A DNA stretch of 7,616 bases, from positions 1 through 7,616 of the forward strand of contig BQIY01000091.1 of the NCBI GenBank assembly GCA_021604265.1, written 5' to 3'. Positions within the stretch are counted from its first letter, which is position 1, and every line of letters starts with the position of its first letter. A model generated the notes under the pieces. That model saw nothing but the letters and a program-made list of their open reading frames with translations, searched no databases and was not told the origin of the DNA. This DNA comes from Nitrospirales bacterium. Its GTDB lineage: Bacteria > Nitrospirota > Nitrospiria > Nitrospirales > UBA8639. Of this stretch, positions 1 to 5,653 are shown piece by piece. Position numbers and translations under genes: made by a program.

Positions 1-34
1 CTTGCCAATCTTTAATCTCGCGGGCGCCATTTAA
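1..34 (+). CDS. C-terminal tail of a probable GspF/PilC-like platform protein (partial)
   Basis: Reading from base 2, the window starts inside an open frame that ends LPIFNLAGAI followed by TAA at 32-34. Proteins of the GspF/PilC family, the polytopic inner-membrane platform of type II secretion and type IV pili, typically end in a transmembrane helix followed by a short LPI-x-x-L-type tail, which this resembles. A gspF-like gene just before gspE would also fit the operon. Only ten residues are visible, so the identification rests on the tail pattern and on position. A different membrane protein, or no gene at all, remains possible. The stop lies 36 bases before the ATPase start. Confidence 0.4.
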   Translation, partial: LPIFNLAGAI

Positions 35-59
35 GTGTCGAATCCGCAGAGAGCTCATT

Positions 60-65
60 AGAGAA
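60..65 (+). promoter_or_regulatory. Ribosome binding site of the ATPase gene (AGAGAA)
   Basis: AGAGAA lies five bases before the ATG at 71. It is a weak, purine-rich match to the Shine-Dalgarno core, and the same six bases precede two other genes in the window. It supports the choice of ATG 71, the first in-frame ATG, from which the protein starts right at the N-terminal domain of the family. Confidence 0.45.
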
Positions 66-70
66 CAGAA

Positions 71-1801
71 ATGCCCACACCGCTCAAACGTGTTGCGCTT
101 GAAGACATTTTCATTAAGCGTGGTCTCATACCTGACACGCAGATGGAACAACTCGTCTCTCAAGCACTTGAGACCCATCGTCCGTTAAAAACCATCTTAC
201 TGGAAGAGGGCATTGTCTCCGAGGAACACATCGTCCAGGCATTAGCCGAACAGTATGGATTACCGTATGAACCACTCAGTGAATTTCGCGTCAATCCTGA
301 TTTTTTTGAAACCATTCCAGTTGAATGGATGCATCGATACCCATTTGTCCCGCTCTCAGAAGAGGATGGAGTGCTTACCATTGCCATACCCAATCCTCAA
401 AATGTCCGAGTCCTTGATGAGTTAGAACTGTTCCTAGGATGTGAATTGCGGTTGGTGGTCTCAACCGACACCGCCATTCAAGACGCCTTAGCCGCCAGTG
501 AAGGCAATAAACAGGTTCTTTCTCGAATTCAAGCCGAACTGGACCCGGTTCTCATTAAAGAAGACGAGAAAGGGGAAGAAATCCTTTCGGTTGAACAAAT
601 CACCAAAGATCAAAGTCCAGTCGTCAAACTCGTCAATACGATTATTCTGAGTGCACTGCAAAAACAGGCAAGTGATATTCACATTGAAGCCAATGAACAA
701 GTGGTCCAGGTGAAGTTTCGTATTGATGGGGTGCTCTATAATGCGATGGAACCGCTCTCCAGCTCATTCCATGCCTCATTAATTTCAAGACTCAAAATTA
801 TGGCTGAGCTGGATATTGCCGAACGGCGTATTCCACAGGATGGACGATTTAAACTTCACGTCGAAAAACGTACGGTGGATTTTCGCGTGTCCATTCTTCC
901 CAGTGTCTTCGGAGAATCTGTGGTCATTCGAATTCTTGACAAGCAGCACATTGCCACGAGCGCGAATGGCTTAAATCTCGACGTCATGGGATTTAATCCC
1001 GAAGATTTGCGTCGATTACGACGTGCCATTATGCGCCCCTACGGCATGGTCCTGGTCACCGGACCTACCGGCAGTGGAAAGACGACCACCCTGTATGGTG
1101 CTCTCAATGAAGTGCACACGGTGGAAGATAAAATTATCACCATCGAAGATCCCGTTGAATATCAATTAAAAGGGATTGTGCAAATTCCTGTGAATGAAAA
1201 AAAAGGATTGACCTTTGCCCGTGGATTACGCTCAATTTTACGTCATGATCCCGACAAGATCATGGTTGGTGAAATCCGTGACGTCGAAACCGCCCAGATT
1301 GCCATTCAATCCGCCTTAACGGGACATTTAGTTTTCACAACGGTACATGCCAACAATGCATTTGACGTGATTAGCCGATTTGTGAATATGGGCATCGAAC
1401 CCTACAACTTTGTTGCCTCGCTAAGCTGCATTCTGGCTCAGCGGTTAGTCCGTGCCATCTGTCCATTTTGCAAAGTCCCAATCGAAGTGAACCAGAGTCT
1501 CTGTGAAGAATCAGGGCTCGATTATGAGAAAGTGAAAGCCAACACGCTCTATGAGGGAAAAGGCTGCCATGAATGTCACGGACTCGGCTATCGTGGACGA
1601 AAAGGCATTACTGAATTCCTCGACATGACAGATTCGATGAAGGAAATGATCCTCGCCGGCAAGTCATCATCAGAAGTTCGCATTGCCGCCATGGCGCAGG
1701 GCTTAACGACTTTGAGACAAGCCGCTGTCCAAAAAGTCTTTCGAGGCGAAACCACGCTAAAGGAGATCAACCGGGTCACCCCGGTTGACGATGCGGTATG
1801 A
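71..1801 (+). CDS. gspE: GspE/PilB-family secretion or pilus assembly ATPase
   Basis: Cytoplasmic hexameric ATPase that powers pseudopilus or pilus extension by turning the inner-membrane platform. The 576-residue length is normal for the family. Residues 1-65 hold two helix-turn repeats of MshEN/T2SSE_N type centred on G18 and G47, followed by the rest of the N-terminal domain to about 160. The motor domain has all key elements: Walker A G331-P-T-G-S-G-K-T338, Asp box around I-E359-D360-P, Walker B region V-G-E401-I-R-D and His box T417-G-H-L-V-F-T-T-V-H426. A zinc-type tetracysteine site (C464, C467, C499, C502) typical of GspE and PilB, not of the retraction ATPase PilT, precedes the GYRGR and RVT-like C-terminus. 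The downstream genes are pilM-N-O-P-like, so PilB or MshE is an equally fair name; gspE is used as the family label. The stop overlaps the next start (ATGA). Confidence 0.93.
   Translation: MPTPLKRVALEDIFIKRGLIPDTQMEQLVSQALETHRPLKTILLEEGIVSEEHIVQALAEQYGLPYEPLSEFRVNPDFFETIPVEWMHRYPFVPLSEEDGVLTIAIPNPQNVRVLDELELFLGCELRLVVSTDTAIQDALAASEGNKQVLSRIQAELDPVLIKEDEKGEEILSVEQITKDQSPVVKLVNTIILSALQKQASDIHIEANEQVVQVKFRIDGVLYNAMEPLSSSFHASLISRLKIMAELDIAERRIPQDGRFKLHVEKRTVDFRVSILPSVFGESVVIRILDKQHIATSANGLNLDVMGFNPEDLRRLRRAIMRPYGMVLVTGPTGSGKTTTLYGALNEVHTVEDKIITIEDPVEYQLKGIVQIPVNEKKGLTFARGLRSILRHDPDKIMVGEIRDVETAQIAIQSALTGHLVFTTVHANNAFDVISRFVNMGIEPYNFVASLSCILAQRLVRAICPFCKVPIEVNQSLCEESGLDYEKVKANTLYEGKGCHECHGLGYRGRKGITEFLDMTDSMKEMILAGKSSSEVRIAAMAQGLTTLRQAAVQKVFRGETTLKEINRVTPVDDAV
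1767..1788 (+). promoter_or_regulatory. Perfect 9-bp RNA hairpin before the pilM-like start
   Basis: TCAACCGGG (1767-1775) and CCCGGTTGA (1780-1788) are exact reverse complements separated by the four-base loop TCAC. The stem lies within the last codons of the ATPase gene and ends nine bases before the ATG at 1798. It therefore covers the place where a ribosome binding site for the next gene would be. There is no T tract after it, so it is not an intrinsic terminator. A role in translational coupling or in segmental mRNA stability is possible. Chance within coding sequence cannot be excluded, because RVTP is near a conserved family motif. Confidence 0.5.
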
Positions 1802-2931
1802 TCAGCTACCTTCCAATGACCAAAGCCAGCGTCGGACTGTCTATTACCCGTGACTCTCTCTGTCTGGTCGAAGTTCGCCGAAGCTGGAATCGCGTTACCT
1901 GTCGGCACATTTCAGAAACGCTTCTTCCTGCAAGCTGCTTACGCCTCTCCCCTGCCCGGCCCAATATTGAGAACATGAAAGAGTTTGTCCGCAGTCTCTC
2001 CACGCTCGTGAAGCACTGCACACTTCCGCAATCTGTGGTGCTTTCATTGCCCGACATCTGCGGACGAACAACGATTTTACCGTTTCCGTCATTTCCGGCT
2101 AAACAATCCGAACAAGACTCGGTGGTACGATGGCGGTTTCAACAGGACATGAATATTGCCACTGACAAAACCCGATTTGCCTATCGCATGTTTTCCGCGT
2201 CAAAAGACCAGACGAGTCCCAGGCAAGTTCTCGCCACCGCCGTACAACATGACGTGATTGAACAATACGAAGAAGCCTGTCTTGAAGTTGGACTCTTACC
2301 CAATTCGGTAGGGCTATCAGGGTTGGATGTCTGTGATTTCTATCAATCAACAATGCCTGAATTCAACCGGCCAACCAAACGACCAAGCGAAACCACCAAT
2401 CAAGAATATCTTTTCTTGTACTTGGCAAACTGGGGGTTTTCGTTTATGGCCTTTCGTCATTCGATCCCGATATTTCTTCGGGTTAAAGCCTTGCCCATTC
2501 CGCGATTCACGCAAGACCATGAAGGTCCTGATCAGCGAGAGACCGGACACACCGCTGACCCCGCCGTCAGCAATGAAGACCCGACAATGTCCAATCAACA
2601 ACGTCAGGAGCAGTATTCGGCACTTCATCTGAACAGTGTCTCCAACGAACTAGTCGCCACATTACAGTATTACTTTGAATCCCATCAACATATCCGGTCG
2701 GACCATGCGCCCATTCCCCTGTATTTCGCTGAAGGCGTCCTGAATGGGGAAGCACTCCTCCCAAGTGAACACACAATCGAAAACATGCTCAATGCGACCA
2801 TCTTGCGCCCGCCACCGTTGTCGATCATGAAAGTCGCCGATACATTGTCTCCCAAAACGAAAGTGGCCATGATGCAGTCTTCACCGCAAATGACGGGATT
2901 TTCTGCTCTCGCGAGTGTGGCAATCTTATAA
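1798..2931 (+). CDS. PilM/GspL-like actin-fold platform protein (divergent)
   Basis: Probable cytoplasmic partner of the PilN-like protein, forming the ring that links the ATPase to the inner-membrane platform. The 377-residue protein has no membrane segment. It shows the PilM outline: an N-terminal strand pair (V12-G-L to L23-V-E-V), then a VVLSLPD element followed by a VVRW-type segment, a second strand block YLFLYLANWGFSF ending in FLRV, and a late NELVATLQYYF helix (from about N283). The canonical D-x-G phosphate-binding motifs of actin-like PilM are replaced, so it may not bind ATP, as in GspL proteins. Residues about 237-275 form a hydrophilic, low-complexity insert. ATG 1798 is chosen because it overlaps the ATPase stop as ATGA; ATG 1816 (residue 7) is an alternative. 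The call depends on operon position as much as on sequence. Confidence 0.7.
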   Translation: MISYLPMTKASVGLSITRDSLCLVEVRRSWNRVTCRHISETLLPASCLRLSPARPNIENMKEFVRSLSTLVKHCTLPQSVVLSLPDICGRTTILPFPSFPAKQSEQDSVVRWRFQQDMNIATDKTRFAYRMFSASKDQTSPRQVLATAVQHDVIEQYEEACLEVGLLPNSVGLSGLDVCDFYQSTMPEFNRPTKRPSETTNQEYLFLYLANWGFSFMAFRHSIPIFLRVKALPIPRFTQDHEGPDQRETGHTADPAVSNEDPTMSNQQRQEQYSALHLNSVSNELVATLQYYFESHQHIRSDHAPIPLYFAEGVLNGEALLPSEHTIENMLNATILRPPPLSIMKVADTLSPKTKVAMMQSSPQMTGFSALASVAIL

Positions 2932-3524
2932 TGAAACCGCAAACTCACGTATCACTTGCGGCTCCAGGAATGAATGGCCTTCTCCTTGCCCAGCGAGGAT
3001 TAATTGTGTTGACGATCGTCTGTGTCATGATCGCCGGGGGGATTTGGTGGATCAGTCAAGATATTAATCGTGAACGTGCTGAATTTATTCAAAAAACCAA
3101 TGAACTACGATTAATGAATCAACACATGATCAACAATGCCTCATCGCGCGGCATTGATCTTTCGGAGGCACGCATTCAAACACTCCCGAAAGAAATTGTC
3201 TTTGCGAAACAAATTCGGAAACAACTAGGATTTTCTTGGACCCAATTTTTGAATGACTTGGAATCCACGGTTCCGGAAACTATTGCGATGGAATCCGTCA
3301 AAGTCAATTTTAAAGAAGCCTCCATTGCCTTAAGCGGATCAGCTAAAACACTCACGGATATTAACGGGTTAGTCGACCAGTTAGAGGCGCATCCGTCATT
3401 TCATCATGTCGTCTTGTCACAACATGCGAATAAAAAGAGTAAGAAACAAGCCAACGCATCATTTGTCATGTTCACGCTTACCGTCTTGTATGAATCAACC
3501 CAGGCTTCCACCATCAAAAGCTAA
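2931..3524 (+). CDS. pilN: PilN-like inner-membrane platform protein
   Basis: Bitopic inner-membrane protein expected to bind the PilM-like protein through its cytoplasmic N-terminus and to pair with the PilO-like protein in the periplasm. The 197 residues comprise a short cytoplasmic N-terminus (1-23), one transmembrane helix (about 24-41, GLIVLTIVCVMIAGGIWWI), a helical or coiled-coil stretch to about 95, and a ferredoxin-like domain. That domain starts at F101-S-W103 with the typical pattern W-x2-F-L-x2-L-E-x3-P, followed by the L-S-G-S-A strand and a hydrophobic C-terminal strand (FVMFTLTVLYE). This matches the PilN family (PF05137) in layout and length. Its ATG shares one base with the preceding stop (TAATG), implying reinitiation. 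A GspL C-terminal-domain equivalent is the alternative name; the split PilM plus PilN form corresponds to one GspL. Confidence 0.8.
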   Translation: MKPQTHVSLAAPGMNGLLLAQRGLIVLTIVCVMIAGGIWWISQDINRERAEFIQKTNELRLMNQHMINNASSRGIDLSEARIQTLPKEIVFAKQIRKQLGFSWTQFLNDLESTVPETIAMESVKVNFKEASIALSGSAKTLTDINGLVDQLEAHPSFHHVVLSQHANKKSKKQANASFVMFTLTVLYESTQASTIKS

Positions 3525-3527
3525 CAA

Positions 3528-3533
3528 AGAGAA
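3528..3533 (+). promoter_or_regulatory. Ribosome binding site of the pilO-like gene (AGAGAA)
   Basis: AGAGAA sits eight bases before ATG 3542, in the only real intergenic gap (17 bases) of the pilM-to-pilP-like block. It is the same hexamer seen before the ATPase and the protease genes. This gene does not overlap its predecessor, so it needs its own initiation site. Confidence 0.4.
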
Positions 3534-3541
3534 CTGACGCC

Positions 3542-4117
3542 ATGCCCTTTGCCTTTACCAAACGCTCCAAGACCACCTTGCAGGTCTCGCGTCACCTTCT
3601 TCCGCTTACCGTGATCGCAGGCCTGTCCTGTCTGGTGGTCTTGGGCATGTATGCCTTGGTGTTTTTCCCTGCCAACACGCAACTCGAGAAAGCCTCGTTA
3701 GCCTATTCGGCAACCGTACAGACCCAACAACAATTGAAAGCCGCACAAGACACGCAAGAGACGTTACGAGATATCTGGAAAAGCCTTCCCATTCCACAAG
3801 ACTTCACACGCTTGAGCGTGTCGATTGCTTCATTAGCGAAGACGCATCATGTTCGCATTCCAGGAATGGGGTATGACCTCCAAGAACTGCGGCATCAACT
3901 TGCGACCAAAGGGATTCTTTCGTTTGAGGCTTCAGGGGAATATAAATCCATTCGAACATTTATCTATGAACTCGAGTCAAAGTGGCCGTACTTGTTCATC
4001 GAGAAACTGTCGGCCGAACGAGCCAAAAAGTCACACGAAGTCGGGTTTAACATTAAGGTGTCCACATTTCTGAGACAATCTCCCGGTCTCTCGACACGCA
4101 ATCGTCAGGAATTATGA
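3542..4117 (+). CDS. pilO: PilO/GspM-like inner-membrane platform protein
   Basis: Periplasm-facing bitopic protein that pairs with the PilN-like protein to form the cage between the ATPase platform and the secretin. The 191 residues show a basic cytoplasmic N-terminus (K7-R-S-K), one transmembrane helix (about 19-42, ending in the V-F-F-P often seen in PilO), a coiled-coil region (about 47-75), and a ferredoxin-like domain. In that domain L-S-F-E-A-S-G-E-Y134-K-S-I-R-T-F-I-x-E-L-E is the family's G-x-Y-x-x-L-x-x-F-L-x-x-L signature. It ends in an F-N-I-K-V-S-T-F-L-R strand. Length and layout fit PilO (PF04350) or the short GspM type (GspMb). The stop overlaps the next gene as ATGA, so expression is coupled to the PilP-like protein. 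Confidence 0.78.
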   Translation: MPFAFTKRSKTTLQVSRHLLPLTVIAGLSCLVVLGMYALVFFPANTQLEKASLAYSATVQTQQQLKAAQDTQETLRDIWKSLPIPQDFTRLSVSIASLAKTHHVRIPGMGYDLQELRHQLATKGILSFEASGEYKSIRTFIYELESKWPYLFIEKLSAERAKKSHEVGFNIKVSTFLRQSPGLSTRNRQEL

Positions 4118-4731
4118 CCAACCAGACTAAAATACAATTGCTCGTCGCCTTACTGTTGGTGTGGGGCGGGGCTGTCGTGTTCCAATTCTTAGAAGAACCG
4201 GAATCTCCCGAGACATCAGTGAATGCCCTGGCCTCCGTCAACGGACGCAAGACAGCTCAAGATTCCCTGGCATTAGCAAAGTCCTTTACCAATCCGCGAC
4301 AAAGCGTGACACTGGAGACGCCCCGCAATATTTTTACTCCATTCAATCTCCGCCGGGACCAACGGACATCCTCTGCCAAACAACGAAAGGTTCCCAAGAA
4401 AACAGACCAACAACTCACGAACGTTGAACCACAATTCGTGTCTCCTCCTGGTCCTTCCCCTGAAGAGTTAGCCCTACAACGAGCACAGCAACAGCTCAGT
4501 AAATTTCGTTTTCTGGGATATCTGAAAAAAGGCGGAGAAAGTCAGGCCTTTCTCACGAAAGGAGAGTCCATCTATATTGTGAAGCAAGGAGAAACCGTTG
4601 AAGGCCGTATCGTCGTCAATCGAATTGATCCCACATTAGTTATTTTATCAACCAAAATCGCAGAATCTCGAAACCCGGTTCAAGCGGAGATCCCTCTGAC
4701 AAAAGAGACACCAGGCTCATCGCCTTCATAA
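4114..4731 (+). CDS. PilP/GspC-like protein linking inner membrane to secretin
   Basis: Probable connector between the PilN/PilO-like pair and an outer-membrane secretin. The 205 residues contain an N-terminal anchor (about 7-26, IQLLVALLLVWGGAVVFQF) with no lipobox. A long polar, Gln/Pro-rich periplasmic linker carries P70-R-N-I-F-T-P, which resembles the R-D-P-F-x-P motif of PilP. A compact C-terminal beta domain (about 130-190) follows, with FRFLGYLKKGG, a G-E-x-I-Y-I-V-K-Q-G-E-T element and V-x-R-I-D-P-T-L-V-I-L. That last pattern is shared by the PilP C-terminal domain and the GspC homology region. PilP is usually a lipoprotein; the uncleaved helical anchor is more GspC-like, so the protein sits between the two. 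The family call is by pattern and position. Confidence 0.65.
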   Translation: MTNQTKIQLLVALLLVWGGAVVFQFLEEPESPETSVNALASVNGRKTAQDSLALAKSFTNPRQSVTLETPRNIFTPFNLRRDQRTSSAKQRKVPKKTDQQLTNVEPQFVSPPGPSPEELALQRAQQQLSKFRFLGYLKKGGESQAFLTKGESIYIVKQGETVEGRIVVNRIDPTLVILSTKIAESRNPVQAEIPLTKETPGSSPS

Positions 4732-4750
4732 CACACGGTTTTGGCTCATC

Positions 4751-4756
4751 AGAGAA
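4751..4756 (+). promoter_or_regulatory. Ribosome binding site deciding the protease start (AGAGAA)
   Basis: AGAGAA is five bases before ATG 4762, the same motif and spacing as at the ATPase gene (60-65). It favours ATG 4762 over the upstream TTG at 4741, which would place this motif inside the coding region and has no purine-rich site of its own. Confidence 0.45.
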
Positions 4757-4761
4757 CGCCC

Positions 4762-5514
4762 ATGCACAGAACAACCATGATCCGAAGCAATCATCCAGCC
4801 AGAACCACCCTTCTGGCATTATTCATCATGAGTCTTTTCTCGATACCTGCACAACACCTGACGTTTGCGTCCACCTACCGCTGTGAAGACTCGTCAGGTC
4901 TGACCGTACTCACGGATAGCCCAGCACAACTTGAACACTGTACCGTCTTATATGACGAACCGTCGTTGAACGACGCAGGAACAACATCTCATCGACAATC
5001 CACACGTCAGCCCATGTCCTTATTGACGCAACCCAATGCCAGAGAGCCCAACGATCTCGCTCAAGAATACCCCTTCATTGATGAGCAAAAGCCATCGTCA
5101 CAAGATGAAGAATTAGAAGTGGTGACCATCCCCGTCACATCCTATGGAGGCTCACTCCTGGTCACAGTCCAATTGAATCAAACCCGAGAGGCGCAACTCA
5201 TTCTTGATACCGGCGCAACGATGACGGTCCTTTCTCAAGATGTGGCCCTTGACCTTGGACTGATTTCAAGTTCGAAGACCCAATTGACAACCGTCTACAC
5301 AGCTGGAGGACCGATACAAGTCAATGTCAGTACCATCGAATCTATTCAAGCCGGTACGGCTCAAGTCCATGATGTGGACGTCGCTATCCATGATCTTCCT
5401 GACGGTCAAAAAGACATAGATGGTCTATTGGGCATGTCCTTCCTCAATCACTTCCTTGTGACCTTAGATACCAACCAAGGCGTACTCCATTTACAACCCC
5501 GATCCTACAAATAA
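4762..5514 (+). CDS. Exported DUF4124 / retropepsin-like aspartic protease
   Basis: Probable periplasmic aspartic peptidase; substrate unknown. From ATG 4762 it has 250 residues. A basic N-terminus and hydrophobic stretch (about 15-36) form a signal peptide or anchor, with possible cleavage near A36-S37. Next comes a DUF4124-like segment, Y39-R-C41-E-D-x2-G-x-T-V-L-T-D-S-P to C60, whose two cysteines could form a disulfide. A polar linker follows to about 115. The C-terminal domain is a single-copy retropepsin fold with the catalytic motif L-I-L-D149-T-G-A152, a flap-like strand (VYTAGGPIQVNV) and the second motif D220-G-L-L-G-M-S-F-L. As in other clan AA single-domain proteases, a homodimer would be needed for activity. 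It lies 30 bases after the PilP-like gene, probably on the same transcript. Upstream TTG 4741 would add seven residues; ATG 4777 is a shorter alternative. Confidence 0.85.
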   Translation: MHRTTMIRSNHPARTTLLALFIMSLFSIPAQHLTFASTYRCEDSSGLTVLTDSPAQLEHCTVLYDEPSLNDAGTTSHRQSTRQPMSLLTQPNAREPNDLAQEYPFIDEQKPSSQDEELEVVTIPVTSYGGSLLVTVQLNQTREAQLILDTGATMTVLSQDVALDLGLISSSKTQLTTVYTAGGPIQVNVSTIESIQAGTAQVHDVDVAIHDLPDGQKDIDGLLGMSFLNHFLVTLDTNQGVLHLQPRSYK

Positions 5515-5653
5515 CGTTCCCCGCGAATTTCACAATCATTGTTATCGGCCTGTCTGTTGATCGCTCATATGGCCTCCACAAAAGATCATTGCATATCCCT
5601 GTGACTTGCCCTATCCTACGACCGACTCATCATGGCCTAGAATTTCCGCATTC
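5515..5653 (+). other. Intergenic gap with no recognisable signal
   Basis: This is the longest non-coding stretch in the window and separates the secretion/protease block from the methyltransferase block. I found no stem followed by a T run, and no well spaced -35/-10 pair. TTGTTA (5539-5544) and TTGATC (5557-5562) have no good -10 at 16-18 bases. Part of it (5606-5653) would be coding if the methyltransferase starts at TTG 5606. Confidence 0.4.

Noticed and set aside
1197..1204. Run of eight A residues in the ATPase gene as a possible frameshift site
   Set aside because: The reading frame is intact through it and encodes the conserved N-E-K-K-G-x-T-F segment; there is no alternative product downstream.
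1588..1908. Minus-strand open frame of about 106 codons across the ATPase/pilM-like junction
   Set aside because: It lies opposite two well supported genes, has no recognisable domain and no start signal; it is a shadow frame.
2347..2628. Open frames on both strands inside the pilM-like gene
   Set aside because: The translations are low-complexity and lack domain patterns. The forward pilM-like frame carries the family outline and the overlapping start/stop junctions.
3806..3821. Inverted repeat ACACGCT-TG-AGCGTGT in the pilO-like gene
   Set aside because: The loop is too short to be a good RNA hairpin, it is mid-gene, and there is no nearby start or T tract.
4161..4427. Second forward frame inside the PilP-like gene
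   Set aside because: The translation is arginine-rich with no fold pattern, and it is fully contained in a gene with an anchor and a conserved C-terminal domain.
4741..4761. TTG 4741 as the protease start
   Set aside because: ATG 4762 has AGAGAA at the same five-base spacing as the ATPase gene, and the signal peptide is complete from there.
4961..4975. Inverted repeat CGTCGTT-G-AACGACG in the protease gene
   Set aside because: It is short, inside a coding linker with no nearby start, and plausible by chance.
5531..5541. ACAAT-C-ATTGT after the protease stop as a terminator
   Set aside because: It is a five-base AT-rich repeat with a one-base centre and no T run; it cannot act as an intrinsic terminator.
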